NCBI GenBank assembly: GCA_973895155.1
Contig: OZ316892.1
Coordinates: forward strand, 5,518,001-5,582,000
Reading direction: 5' to 3'
DNA: 64,000 nt
Source: Marsupella aquatica
Taxonomy: Eukaryota > Marchantiophyta
The translations under genes and the position numbers were made by a program. The notes beneath the pieces were generated by a model. It was not told where the DNA came from. It did no database searches and saw nothing but the letters and a program-made list of their open reading frames with translations. This document shows positions 11,203 to 24,384 of the stretch, in pieces (the stretch's first letter is position 1; each line of letters opens with the position of its first letter).

Positions 11203-14200
11203 CTACCTGATTTGAACTGTTGGGGATAGTGTCCGAGGGGATTGAATAGGTATAGAATGTCTTCGAAGAGGAGATCTGGGTCTAGTAGAATTTGGCAGTG
11301 CGCTTGTTGGTTGTGCAGGAGATTGGGGAGCAGGGGACTTTGATTGGGGAGATCGAGATTGAGGGAATTGACTGCAATCTATTCCACTTCCAGAGTTTTG
11401 ATAACGGTTGCCATTGCTCTTGCTCCCACTATTTGTGTTGAATCCGGAACGGACGTCAGTGGCATAGGACATTTGTTGGCGAGGTAAAATCACCCCCGTA
11501 GACGCCCCTATTTTGGACATCCAAGAGGATGTATCATCGGGCCAAGAGGGAGGACCAGCATTATCTGTGGCCAGGGAGCCATGAGCTGGAGAGGAATTGG
11601 CCTCACCATTGACCATTGTATTGGGTGCTCTCACAAGATGAGCTGGCCTATACTGAACTTTCGAAGAAGCCGAACTAGTTGATGGTGCTCCCGTTGCAGC
11701 CGCAGCAGCTGCAGAAGCAAATTTTCCCATACAGCAGGGTCGGCTACCAGCAGTAGTTACGTAAGATGTCGGCAAGCCAGGGCCTGTGCCATTTGCGTTA
11801 GGTGCCAAGTTTATAGGAGATACAAAATTGCCGTCAGGGATATTGTAGGGAGCTGTTGAAAAAGAATGACCAGAGGGTATTGAGGGTTTGAACGGAACTG
11901 TAGGACTGGCGTTTCCGCCGATACTGCTTGACGACGAGAGTGATGTTCCAGTGCCATTGGCATCAACCATGGACCGTGATGCCAAAATATTATTCGCAGG
12001 GTATGAGAGACCATTCGGTAGCCTGAAGAGATACCGTGATGAGACTCCACCCTGCCCAAGTTTGGCAAGTTGAGTTTCTGTCAACTGCTGGTTCAGCCAC
12101 CTGCGTCAACAAACGATCTGAGTTTCAGCTTGTTATTCTGATACGAGCTTATATAAAGGTTTAACCATGCCAGAGTACGGTAATAAACCCCAAAACGGCT
12201 TCATCGAGGCTCTTGCCTTAATCGGGTGAACTCGATCCAGAAAAGGATCTGCAGATAACTAAACCAGGTAACAAATTTCACTGCGTCTTGAATGAAACTA
12301 TTTAGTTTTGTCTGAACTCACTAGTACATGGAGTCATAGCTCTTGCTTTCCAGAAATTTTTCACAACTTTAGCAGTTTCCTTTTGATTGCGTGATGACAA
12401 GGTCTCCCATATTCGCTACCGCTTACAATCTCTTGATGGAATTCGTTGGTTGACAGATCTTTGAATTATCCAGACCATTTATTTTTCCTCATAGAATCCT
12501 TGCTGTAGGGGTGTGTTAAGGAGAGCCTTTAAGAGTGAAGCCCTTGCAAGTTCCAAGAACGGAAGGACAGAAGAAATGAGGCATTTTCGGCTGGCAAATT
12601 GCCTCTCGGAGAACTTACTGAACCAATTGCTGATTCGATTTCACAAGCTCGTGAGCCTCATCTAGCTTCCCTTGCAAATCTGTTGTCTGTCATCCGTCAG
12701 AAACACAGAGTAAGTCCTTCCAAAGCGGATAAAAACTTGCCTCAAACAAATACAATGGTTGGTGCTATCCCTGGACGACAAAGGTGACAGGAAGAACAGC
12801 TGTAGCTAAATAGATCAAACCTTCTTCTTCAAACTCTCATTATCAGTCTTCAGATGGTCCACTTCATGTCGTAATAAGTGGATGTCGCTGAGTCCTTTGT
12901 CAATGGCATTCTGCTTCTCCTGGAGCAAGGTGTCTTGCTGTGATGTGACTTGTCCTTTTAGCTTCACCTTTGACTTCATGGATCGGAGCTCCAGCTGTTC
13001 ACATTTTTACATAAACTATCAGCTTCACCCAATTTCTCAATCACATTTCCTGAATCGATGATATGTCGGCTCAAATCACCACAACAGTGTTGGGATTACG
13101 TGAGTGGCTCGAGCGCTGTGAGAGATTGTGTCGAGTCAGTCTTCAAGGTCAGGTAGTTGAAGTCGTTCAAAGTGACGATCTCTATCGATGAAGTCCGTTT
13201 GAGTTGAATTACAAGACATGACGAAGCTAAGAAGTGCAGCGAAGAGAACGAATAATCTCACCTGCAATTTCTCAATTATTTGGTAGCATTTCGTGATCTC
13301 AGCTGCGCTGGCACTGGATCTCTCCTCAGCACGATCAGCGGCAGCTTGAGCTTCCTTCCAGGATCCCTCCAATGCTGATCTGAATTTTGTTCCATAAGAT
13401 TGTCAACTCGACATGATGTTTGAGGGGGGCGGCTTCTTTGCAGCGGATATTGCCAATGAACGTCAAAATTTGTCGACCCCAAGATACATTCGCATACACG
13501 ACTACTAACTAACGGAGACGACATTTGAAGAAAGATTTGCTAAAAAAAGGATTCCACACCTATGGGAACCCTCTTTATCCAGCTGCATCGTCAAATTTGC
13601 CACCAAATCATTCTTATCCTGAACCTGCCAAACAAATCATACATTACCCAGAAAGAATTAACTCTTCGATACATGACAAGATGTATCAAAATGTCTTTCC
13701 ACGTGATAATTTCTTTTTCTTCTGTCAGTACGAGAGAGGAACATCGCCCCAAAAGAACAGGAGAGATGGATCCTCACTTCCTGCTCCAACGCACTAAGGC
13801 GAATAAGGTGACGATTCAGCTGCTTCGTATTTTCGTGTTTATCAGAATCCAGGGTGCGGTTTTCCCTACGTAGGCGCTCACACTCCTGTGAAGAACAGGT
13901 CTTAAATTATCACTTTGTCCGATGATACTTGCAAATTGGAGGGATTCCTTTACGAAAGCAATATCCATGTACACATTTATATTTGATGTGCGTTTTCAAG
14001 GGGGAAAAAACATTCTACATCGTATCGAAAATAATAAAACGTTGCAGACCCCAGCAGGTGTTTACCTGCTGCTTCTCATCCAAGTCCTTCTCCACAGCAA
14101 CAAACTTTGTGCGGAGTTCAGTGACTTTGGTGTCTAGCTTGTACTTGCTGTCCAATAGGGTCCGAACCTGTATATAGGTCCATCAGAACACGGGGCTCCA

Positions 14201-17200
14201 TTCACCACACAAGTAATGACCATACGTTCGGTCTCTTATTCCTCTCTTCATGGACAAACCGTCGTTTCGCGCCTTTTCGCAGAATATATATTCCTCGCAA
14301 AAATATATATATGTTTTTCGGGATTCCTAGGAAAAAGAGTGGAATCTGTTCTATTCACTACACTAGCAGTAATTTTCTGCAACAAAGAGCTTCTGCATTA
14401 TATCTATATATTTATTCCTTCACAAATTTCATATTTCATGAGCCCAACTTCGGAAATGTTGTTAAACCTCAGGTTCGCTTTTTTCAAGTAGAAATGGTTG
14501 GAAGGTGCTTCAAATTCTCTTCGGACGGAAGGTTCGTTTGTAAGAAAAAAGGAACGACTCGCAGACCTGTTTATCAAGCTCAGTGGCACGCTCCTGCTGA
14601 ATATCTGCTTGCTGTCTAAGTCTGGCCTCCAACTCTTTTCGTTCTCTCTCCAACCGTTCCTTCAACTCGGCTGACTCTTGCATTGCCTAATTTGTTTCAT
14701 CAAAAATGGAACAAGTTTGGGTACCTCTATAAGGAATAATTACAGTAAACGGTTTGTACAATCACGCGATCCATCTCCTTTATGAAGCATTTGCATTGCG
14801 ACGTTTTCATAAAGGTTATGCACAACTTTATGTTCAATTAAGAATCCAATAAATATGGATTCATGAATTCCACGATCTTCGTAATCAGGGAAGACCACGC
14901 CAGATGGATTAAATTTGCCAGCTAAACGCATTACAGGGAGGTTCCTGAACCGGAAGCCTTCCTTCTGGACAGGCTTTACAGCCAGCTAAAAATGCGGATA
15001 CTTAACGAACCCTTCAAAAGTTTGAAAGACATCCAAACCTTCTCTTTCTCATGAGCAATCTCAAGAGCGTACTCTGCTTTCAGTTCATTGTTAGAACTAG
15101 TTTGTTTTTCCTTGAGTTCAGCGACTTCACTGGGAGAAGAAGAGAGTATCAGATAAATGGTGCTCAACTATACATTTTTGAGAGTTCACAAAATGGCAGA
15201 GACAATTTTTCCTCTTCGGTAATGTTCAGAGGCATCCAAACAGCTCTTACTAGCCAAAATGGGACAGACTAAGGTCAGGTAAGTGGACGCTAGGTAGGTA
15301 AAGCTGGCAACAATCACAAAGCTATGATTGTGTGATGAGAATGCCATACAAAGAATAAAGCAGACGAAGAGTAACCACAAAAGACTGGGACAAAAGTACA
15401 TGCCTACAACATTACCTGCTCAAGTTGTCGACATCATATAAGGCATTTTCTAAAGAAAGTAAAGTCCGCCTCAGCTTCTCATGTAGATCCAAGTTGATCG
15501 TCTGTCAAATACATTAGACGTGGAGTAGGTATTACTGAGGGACCAAAAACATGTCAAACCAGGCAGATGAAAGGAGGCCGTGGGATAAGGACATGGGCAT
15601 GAATTGCAATGCGAACAGGGAAATTCCTTCGAACTGATATGGTCTAAGTCTGGCCGGCTGACGAAAAATAGGTTTCTCTACTTTTTGAATTGCACAGTCA
15701 ATTATCTCAATCTCAAACTAGGAATCTCTCCACGAGACCCACTCACAACGACAAGATTTTACAAGAAAAAGAGGACCACTGTCAACTTGTATCGAAAATT
15801 AGCCACCCTCATAAATATTGTTTAGCACCGATTTTGAATTCGGAACCTTGGGTAACCACATGTCTGGATTCAAATATGTACATCGGAGGATGGAAATGGG
15901 TAGCCTCCAGAAATGATATTCTCAAATAATTGATTATCAGAAGGTGGGTCTATTCCAAAGGGCTTGCGTCACACAATTAGCTCTCAACTTCGCAAAAATC
16001 TTGCAATCGATCTGTAAAATGAAAGGAACTTAAGGCAGGGAACAGAATGTCATTGACCCTCTGCAGAGTGGAAATCACTTCCGTGGTCATATAAGTTTCC
16101 CATTTATCACACAGCGAACATTATTGCTTTTAGATCGTGGGTGGATGACTTGTGTTTATTACCTTGAACTCCGCCAACCTCCCAGCCAGATAACTTTTAA
16201 TGGTTTGATCATTTCCTTGTCGGAAGCACAAGGAGATGTGGCTCAGGTGCTTGAACTGATTTGTCTCAACAATACTGAAGCTTGAATCCCCTGTCCGTAC
16301 GTTCAAGATTGCCAAAAACCTGCAGATAATAACGGGACAGATAGATCAATAACTCTAAAGAACAGTGCAGACACCTGGCTCCTCTTTCTCTGTCACAGAA
16401 TATCGTCAAAAGCCTCTACTAGCAATTAGAAGTGCAGGCTATAATACCTATGTGCACATTCAGAATGTCACATGAGCAATCTTGAATTTGCGTACCTTGG
16501 GTTATCGTTGCAACCTGACACTATGCATTGCTCCAAAAGCTCTATGAATTTGTAGGGAAAGGTTGAAAAATCCACAAGAATACATTGTTCGACTTTCAAG
16601 CTTTGAAAATCATCTTCATTTACGTCCAAAGAATAGAAGAAAAACGGGTCCCCTTCGCTTGTGATTTGCACCTGCAGGACCTGGGGATACAAAGAGGACC
16701 AATCAGACTTCGTTGTCTATGAAATTGAAAATGTGTGATTGAAAATCACTGAAAAAAATCACGCCCTGTTGGTTGCAGGGGGATAAGGGCTGGCGGAGCA
16801 GGGGTGTTGCACAGTGTTCTCTGCAAACATACACCTCCTTTGAAACTAATCTGATGATGGGAAATTCGCATCCATCAAGTTGAAAAGTTGACCAATCCAC
16901 AAATCCCAAATCTGCACGTTCGCAGATGTTTCTTCCCCACCCCCCTAATCTTCCTCATCAGTCTGGACGAGGACCAGCGTTCATACCTTACTTGTACGAT
17001 GAAGCTTGTTGACGCCCACAATAAAGCGGACGGTCAAATCCATGTGTCGGTCTTCAGAACCACATTTTGTAATCCTGACTGGAATGACCTTCTCAAACAA
17101 TGTGGAAGTGCTCTCCATCGCGCTCCTCTTAAATATATCGTCCATCTGAATCCGCGACATAGAAATTGACTCTCTACCATTGACCATGTGGTTGCAGCTC

Positions 17201-17283
17201 GCATCAGAGACACGATCACGAAAGTGCAATCCACATGGGAATGATGATGAACCAACGTTTGACATGAATCCTAGGTCGTTCAT
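11203..17283 (-). CDS. SAS6: centriole cartwheel protein SAS-6
   Basis: SAS-6 forms the ninefold hub and spokes of the centriole cartwheel and is needed to build basal bodies. I assembled 13 exons (minus strand): 17283-16987, 16680-16496, 16319-16163, 15501-15416, 15129-15039, 14686-14567, 14167-14066, 13885-13778, 13624-13560, 13379-13262, 12994-12821, 12686-12619, 12100-11203. All junctions are GT-AG and in phase, giving 822 aa. Residues 60-213 match the globular head (DPFFFYSLDVNEDDFQSLK; VETNQFKHLSHISL; GND..IK.YLAG). About 214-523 is coiled coil (RLRRENRTLDSDKHE). The conserved WLNQQLTE opens the last exon (524), followed by a long Ser/Pro/Asn-rich tail. It is longer than human SAS-6 (657 aa), mainly in this tail and about 60 extra N-terminal residues. 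The start ATG at 17283 is the first in the open frame; an upstream exon is possible. Expression is expected only during spermatogenesis. Confidence 0.93.
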
Positions 17284-20200
17284 GTGGCTCGAAGCTGATG
17301 TTTTCAAAGAACCTACGTCCTAGGTCCTCCAATCGATTGCGAGCCTCACGTCCACAATCTTCCATGAAGCTTGATTCCAACCGGGACATGATGTCCCAAT
17401 CCCCAGCAGCTGACGCATTTCCATACTAAATCCGTTTCTCCGCTGCTCTAGTCATGCCGTGATCAAGGATAGCCACCCTCGATCTATCCTTGATCGACAA
17501 TTCTGTATCATCGTTCCCTTAGCTGAAACTCCGACATGGGCCTGGTGATCAACCCTGAGTACCTAATGATGAGGGGAAGATGGGTTACACACGTGATCAG
17601 CAAAAGGTGATGGAGGTTTCCGAATGAGCAGCTAGGGCCTCTCGTGACTCGCCGCCACAAAGACAATCCGTGCAGAAATATCAGGAATTTGTCCACCGGG
17701 CCTGACCATGATCGCCAACGCGCTAACGGCTCTAGGAAAAAATTAACGTCTGGTCTGTCCGCAGGGAAAACTGATGGGTAGTGGGGTGAAGAGCCGGTTA
17801 AGTCAAGAGAGTCGCGCACAAGGAAAGAACGTGATAAGCCGGAGGATGGCCGGGTCTTTCTTGTTTCTGCAAGTGCATGTAACTGCTTCCGCAAGCACCA
17901 CTGTACACTCTGCGCTACACATATCCAGCCACACAATGTACTACATGAGCGCTTCTGCGCCTTGTAATCGAGGTCTCAATAACCTGCAAGAACTCTACCT
18001 TGAGCCACTGTTCGATCACCGATATACATTACTGAGGACGGTCCCCTTGCTGCACCTAAAAGCCTGTCGATTAAGATTGTAGCAGAAATTGAAGGCTAGG
18101 ACAGGAGAATTCTACCGGAATGTTGCGAGATCTTCTTGATCCTGTTTGGTTTGAGTTGTAGTCAGAACGTTCATGGAATCAATACGTGGGTCTAAGCTTT
18201 CTTAGGGACTCTCCAAAGTATCAAGAGTTTTACGTAATGATCTCTCTCCCAATATTGGTCACCACCATCAACTCGAGGTCTGTCGCTGGCACTTCAGCGG
18301 TCATTGGGTTGAACATGGTGGTGCAAAAGGTTTTTCTCCTTTCATCGGCTTTTTGAGCACCAGGTTCGAAGCAAGGCAGGAGGGCCATCAAGAGAAATGG
18401 TGGTGTTGACAAGGATAAATTTACTGAATGTGCAAGATCGTAACAGAGGATCTTTCTCGTCTCTGTTTTGCTCTGTCCATTCTCACCCATATATGTTCTT
18501 TGCTTACAATGGGTCTCTGGAAGGCTTAGAAACAACGACAGATTGAAGAGGCAAACGACAAGACTGACTAGGTTGAAATTACATTAACTTTAATTGCAAC
18601 TGTTGTTCAATATTCGCGCCTCATCGTTTGTTGTTTCCCTTTTGCAGGGAAAAAGTGAAAAGAAGTTTGGGCTCGAGGGTGAAGGTTTCGGTCTACATTT
18701 TACATTCATTGGAACTTTCTTTCTCGACCTTCAAGCTACAAACTAAGCTAATGATCCTATTGTAAGCCATTCATTTCAAGCTTGCTTGCCGAGAGATCTC
18801 ACTGTTGTTACCAACACCTGGGCCAGCATACTCCACCAGATTTATTCCCTAGGCACGAGTAGACAGCACTGAATTGGTTACAAATAATTGAAACTTTCCA
18901 GTCGGATCTGTTGGTGAGTCACACGTTTCGAAACTTGCCGAAATGCCTGACTTTGTTTATTCTGACCACTTGGGGCCCATACCATGCTGCTGTTTTCTCC
19001 CTAGTTTACAAAGTCAATCGCCACTGAAGAATTGGTGGAGTGAGCTTGGGGTCTCGCCCTCGGATGATTTGCAGACAAAGCTTCTTGAACAGTAGTTTAC
19101 ATTAGCCTAACCGGAGGTAAGATGCATTGATTTCGATTGGAAGTAAGGTTATGAAACTCATTCGAGCTTGCAATGTCGTTTGTCCCTTCTTTGCTTTGTC
19201 TTAGATCTTTGTGCTCTGTTAGCAATGTACAAGGATGCAGTGTATTCATTCTGCTGCTGGGAGTGCGTGTAGTCTTGATTGTTGATAAGCAAGACAAGAG
19301 CACTCCGTAAGGAACCCTTACGCCTAAAATTTAATTATTAGAGCTTTTACGGAGCAGAGCGGCCTGTGCGACTAAAACATATTAAACGAGCGCAGAAGCA
19401 AACAGCAGGATGGAATTATACAATGAGGTACGACATTCAGGATTTTGGGCAAGATACTACTTCAGCAATGCTGGGTTCTCAGCTGTTACCTTAGTGCTGT
19501 TTGAGGTTACGAACTCCGGCTTGTAACTGTGAGTGAGCCACGATCATGTAAGCTATTAGCTGGATGAAAGCTTGGACTCTCCTTCCACCCTGTGGCCGGC
19601 TTCGTCATTAGAATGGTCTCCTGCTGAAGCTCCGGCTACCTTGCATTGTGATAAGTTCTCGCCTTGACCAAGGTTATGCAATGGAATGACCTTCCGTTTC
19701 CGATCGAGAACATGGTAGTTCAGTTTTGAAGCCTACGTGTAGTACCATCATGTGAGCTCTGTTGGCTTGGGTATTAAAGCAACGGCTGCTGATGCATCCT
19801 TTTTTCGCTCTACCACGTTGCCAATCGAAACATCTAAAACAGGTCCAGGGTCGCATCCTAAATTCTTCAAAGGTTTCACTGTTTCACAGAGGTCAACTTA
19901 TAAATTTGATATCTCCACTTCCTTCATTTTCGGTTATAGTGAGCCCCACATTCTCGAACACTGTTTCTGACATTGACATGGTTCGCTTTCAAACAAGGTG
20001 GGTCACCGGTTGCAATGTCGGTGACGAATTTTGGTCTTAGATCCTCGTATATCTAGGGTAGATCTCGGCCCTGTAGATTCTGAGTTGTTTTTAGTGCTGG
20101 CAATAGTCTCCTGCATTTCACTAGAGCCATCAAAGTCGGTTCATATTTCAAAATAGCTTGATTGATTTTTATTTGTCGATTATATTTTGAATTGCAAAAC

Positions 20201-20720
20201 AAGACCAATGCTATGGTTGCACGAACTTGGGTAAGTTGCCCTTACTTTGCACATGGCTGAAGATTTCGTTCCGAATGCATGGGAAAAGTTCTGTCAAAAC
20301 AACCCAACCCTATCTACCGTCTTCACTTAGAGAAGAGCTTCAGCTTTGCGCATGTCCTGATTGAAACTGTGGTGGAGGATCAGGTAGGGACGGAGTACGG
20401 ATTTTCCAATGGAGCATGAAAGGGCAATGTTTCTGCAGTGGAGAGTTGGGATTGGTGAGAAGAGTTGTCTACTTTGTGCCGAATTGCAATGTTTTGTGCC
20501 AAAGTTCCCCAGATGAGAAGCTTTGTAATAGATGAAACTGGACTTTGGAAGCAGTGAACGGGTATAACATTTCCACCATTGGTGATCCTAGATTTTCACC
20601 CAATTTTGATTGATTCTTTCTGCTAATTAAGTTGATATCTACGACAGTAAGAAATTGAGTTTGGAAATCATCTTCCTTGCTTTGTCGAGTTTCTTGTGTC
20701 TTTCTACAGGGTGACTACTC
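17284..20720. other. intergenic, upstream of SAS-6
   Basis: No gene is supported. Frames such as 17508-17936 and 18230-18535 (both minus) are open by chance length and have no motif or splice logic. The SAS-6 promoter should lie just above 17283, but no clear TATA box was identified. Confidence 0.35.
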
Positions 20721-20734
20721 CTCCTCCAGCTTGA

Positions 20735-20770
20735 TTGGGCAGGCATGTGGGTTCGAATCCCACTGGAGGT
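20735..20770 (+). other. tRNA-like T-arm fragment
   Basis: 'gtgggttcgaatcccac' forms a perfect T-stem and loop with a canonical B box and is flanked by 'ctccag' and 'ctggag'. No acceptor 5' strand, D-arm or anticodon arm sits at the right distance upstream, so this is a tRNA or SINE fragment and not a gene. Confidence 0.5.
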
Positions 20771-23711
20771 TATCAAGATTTCGGTGAGAAGAATTCACGG
20801 AACCCAACTACTGAACTGTAATTTGTCATAATCGATAAGGGAGTCGAAAAAGTCTTTTAACTTGAAAATGAAGTGTCACGAAATACGAAGTAACATTTAG
20901 GAAAACAAGCCAGAAATAAGATCAGACTGCAATTTGATTTTGCGCACAACACAGCATAATCTCTCTAAAATGAAAGTGGAAATTTGGGATAAGGGAGGAC
21001 TGAGTCCCATGGAAACCACAAACTTTAAAAGTTGTCCAAATATGAACAATGGTGATAAGTGTCAAAGGATTATGATGGTGAGCTTGGATCCGTCCGACAT
21101 GTGATAAGCATGTTTATTTGTGGTCATGGATGTTTAGATAGGAAATAAAAATATTGCAAGGCACAATTTGGTCAGTCATCCTACGGTAAGGTCTTCAAAT
21201 CTAGGTCCAACATCGGAGCACTCTATTTTGGAGATGAATTGACACATCAGAAGAATAGGAGAGACGTTAACGACACCATCATCATCTGATTCGTTTCATT
21301 CGGATATCTCATGAGAGTTTGTGAAGGGGAGCAAAGTTGGATCTGTACAGTGTGCGTCAGGAACCGCAACGGAAACTGTATCCAGTCCCTAATTGTCAAA
21401 AATCAATTGCTGGAGATAGATCGCAATTAGGAGTGGTGAAATACCCTGACCGATGTTGGCAACAAGGGCATGCATGCAGTTCGCACCGTGTGCTGCATCC
21501 CAGTTCTACCAATGAAACAAGCATTCCACAGAAATTAAATCCCAGTCGCATACACAATCCTTCCGGTGACATTCGCCCATCACCAGGGACTGTAATTTGG
21601 ACTGTATCCAAGCACAGAGTACCAAATCCAACCACGGTGTCCCTAGTCAACGATTTAAAACAGAGTTTGTCTAGTATCAACAAAGAGGACGGCCAGAAAT
21701 TACATAACAGAGTCAAAATCGTGTTCTGACGGCCACACTAAAGTCCACTTCACAAAGTCATACTTCACAAATGGCCAAAAGAGGAATCGCTCACTTTTGG
21801 TTGAGGGATATCGTTGAGGATTAGACAAACAGGCAACGTCGCGTAGTCGTGATCGAGATCACAGTGACACAACAAACTGCAGCCATGCACGGACGCGTGA
21901 CGGTGAGTGATCTAGGCAGACGAAAATCTTCGTGGGTACTGACTAGTCAACATCAGAATCAAGGAGGAGTTGCGAATCCAACGACATTTTGTGCACTCCA
22001 GATAAGATTTTGGCCTAAGTGAAGGCTGCAAGTCTGTTTCCTATAATTGTCAACGAAAATTCGCCACTGATTCTGGAAGAGAAACACCAGGATGCGATCC
22101 CTCAAAAAGTTTCGTTATTTTTAGACTCTAAGAATTGCTTGCGCATATAGTTGGGCAAATTGACAAATCGCCCTGTAGGAATCAATGCGACTTACAATCA
22201 GGACAATTACTATGTCACACTCATAAAGAACAAAATGCGTCAAACCTGGAGACAAGATACCAAAGGCCCAAATAAATGGGACAACCAAGTGAGAGGAAGA
22301 CCGGGAGCCAACTCTCACATAATAAATGCGGACAGAAGCATCAATCCAAGTACAGTCGTTGAACGAAATCTATGAGCCCATGTGAAGTCAAGAAACATGG
22401 AGTGCCAAATTGAAACGAGGCATGAGTGAAAAATAATCATAAAAGGAGTTCTGTTTGATTTGCTAATACCGACAACATGAGTTGAGACAATTGCTTTGCA
22501 ACTACACAACATGAGTTGAGACAATTGCTTTGCAACTAGACAACATGAGTTGTGACATTTGCTTTGCAACTAGAGTACGTCTCAGTGACTGGACACATGT
22601 CTAGATGCACAAAGTGACTAAAGTTTTGATGGACCTCCACGTTTACAAAAATGCTCAGGATATACTTTTAGACTTTTGCAGCTGAGACAGACTTATTTTC
22701 TGTTCAGATGGTAGTATGGTACATATTACACTGGTAAGGCAGATATGACAAGAATACCAGACAAGTCATCTTTAGGAACCTGTAGGTCTCACAATTCTCA
22801 TTCGTAGCTGTTGCACAATTTGATTCCCTCTACATGCACGGCGTTGCAGATCTAGAATGAACAGTCTCCTCTGGGTGTGCATGAAATGACTCAGGGTTTG
22901 CACTGCCTCTATTCTCAGATTGTTGTTTCTTTAAATAGGCAAGAGTGCAATTTCATCATTTTGTCTCGGATTTTGTGAGCAACCAGAATATATTTGCTTG
23001 GGAAGTCAAAAGAAAAAAGATAGTTGACCAGGAGCTTACTGTCTAGGAATTGGCATCCCAGGTAGTAAATTTGAGAATATTCTATCATAGTGATAGAGTA
23101 CCCATGGTGGGATATTTGAGAATATAAATAGTAAAAGTAGCCATTGTAGGATATTTGTGCAATAGAAAATCGTGAGATCAAGTAGTGGGACCTTTGTGTC
23201 TCTGTGACGTTCCCTGTAATTGCAGATCAAAATGTGCTACTGTACTCTGTAATATGTTAATTATTTCCTAATATCATAATGAACCCAATCATTTTGTTTA
23301 AATCACTTAGTGTTGTTCACAGTGACCACAGTATACTGTTGCATACCATGAAAATCCAATTACTCAGTCTCTCTAACTAAATCACTGAGTGTTATTCACA
23401 TTTTTTATATACAATTAGGGAGTAAAAAAGGAGGTGGTACTCCCCTTGTCATGTTTTGATGTACAACTATCAGGACGAGTAAGAAAGGAGGTGGAACCCC
23501 CCCTGAGTGGATGGAAAACCAATATTCTCACCTTCCCTGTACATACTGTAGTAATATTCCTCACTTCAGGTACTGACGTGAAATGCACTTCTCACCATAT
23601 CACTTAGTCCCAGGTGCCCTTTCCTCCACTCGCCCTTAGTAACTTGGGTAGGGTAGTCACGGGAGGATCTTTCGAACAACGGCACAGGACGGAAATAACA
23701 AATGCTTAATT
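20771..23711. other. intergenic flank of the transposon
   Basis: No gene is supported. The plus-strand frame at 21337-21729 starts at TTG and shows no domain. A 34 bp tandem repeat lies at 22471-22572. Degenerate duplications (for example 'gggatatttgagaata' / 'aggatatttgtgcaat' near 23110-23160, and 'aaaggaggtgg' near 23430 and 23490) fill the region before the transposon. Confidence 0.35.
22471..22572. repeat. 34 bp tandem repeat, 3 units
   Basis: Units start at 22471, 22505 and 22539, each 34 bp, with core 'acaacatgagttg' and 'tgctttgcaacta'. Units 1 and 2 differ by one base; unit 3 has two further changes. The low divergence suggests a recent expansion. Confidence 0.92.
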
Positions 23712-24384
23712 AGGGCATCTCAAACTATCGATTTCCCGGGTCGTTTTACTGTGCCAAAATTGCGCGGGCAGGGCCGTGACCGGAAAGTGGGCGGTGCCCA
23801 AAATCGGTGACCGTCAATAACTCGGACGGTCACATTACCGTTACCGTGACCCGAGTGGGTCCATGACTAACCCTATCGTCTGAGGGACGCAGTGACAGAA
23901 AAACTAGCTGCGCGCGACAGAGAAGCCGGGGATGTGTGCGACAGAGAAACTGTTCCTTCTCGCACTGTGCGTGTTTGTGCGACTACATGCAGGGCGCCCA
24001 TGATCGCAAGGCTGTCAACTCATAGCGATTGACACTTTTTTCCTGTAAGTTTGTTATGGTTTTGGGCTCCCACTTAAGCAAGTCATTTAGAGTACAGGAG
24101 ATCGCTTTAGGCTGACATGCTAGAGCTGCATGTTGATGCTCGATTTTGTGAGCAGCTGCCAGTGAGGAGCTGCCAGTGAGGAGCTGCAAGTGAGTGTAAA
24201 CAAAACTACGGCTAAGTGTAAAGGACCCACCTTCGACAATCTGAGAGGCTACGACTGAGCATACTTGCAGGACGACCCCGATTGTTTGGCACTCGACTCA
24301 CACCTGATTGTAAGTTAAAGATCACCTCAATGTTTTTCCGCTTTTGTTTCCTGCAATGCTCACAACCAGGACAAGGGATGTTGA

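Noticed and set aside
15960-16020. Possible extra SAS-6 exon after 'ttttacag'
   Set aside because: No donor in phase; joining exon 3 directly to 15501 matches the family alignment.
20700-20780. Possible tRNA gene (perfect T-arm and B box)
   Set aside because: No acceptor partner, D-arm or anticodon arm lies at the required distance upstream.
21337-21729. 130-codon plus-strand frame
   Set aside because: Starts at TTG, no domain, no splice or codon evidence.
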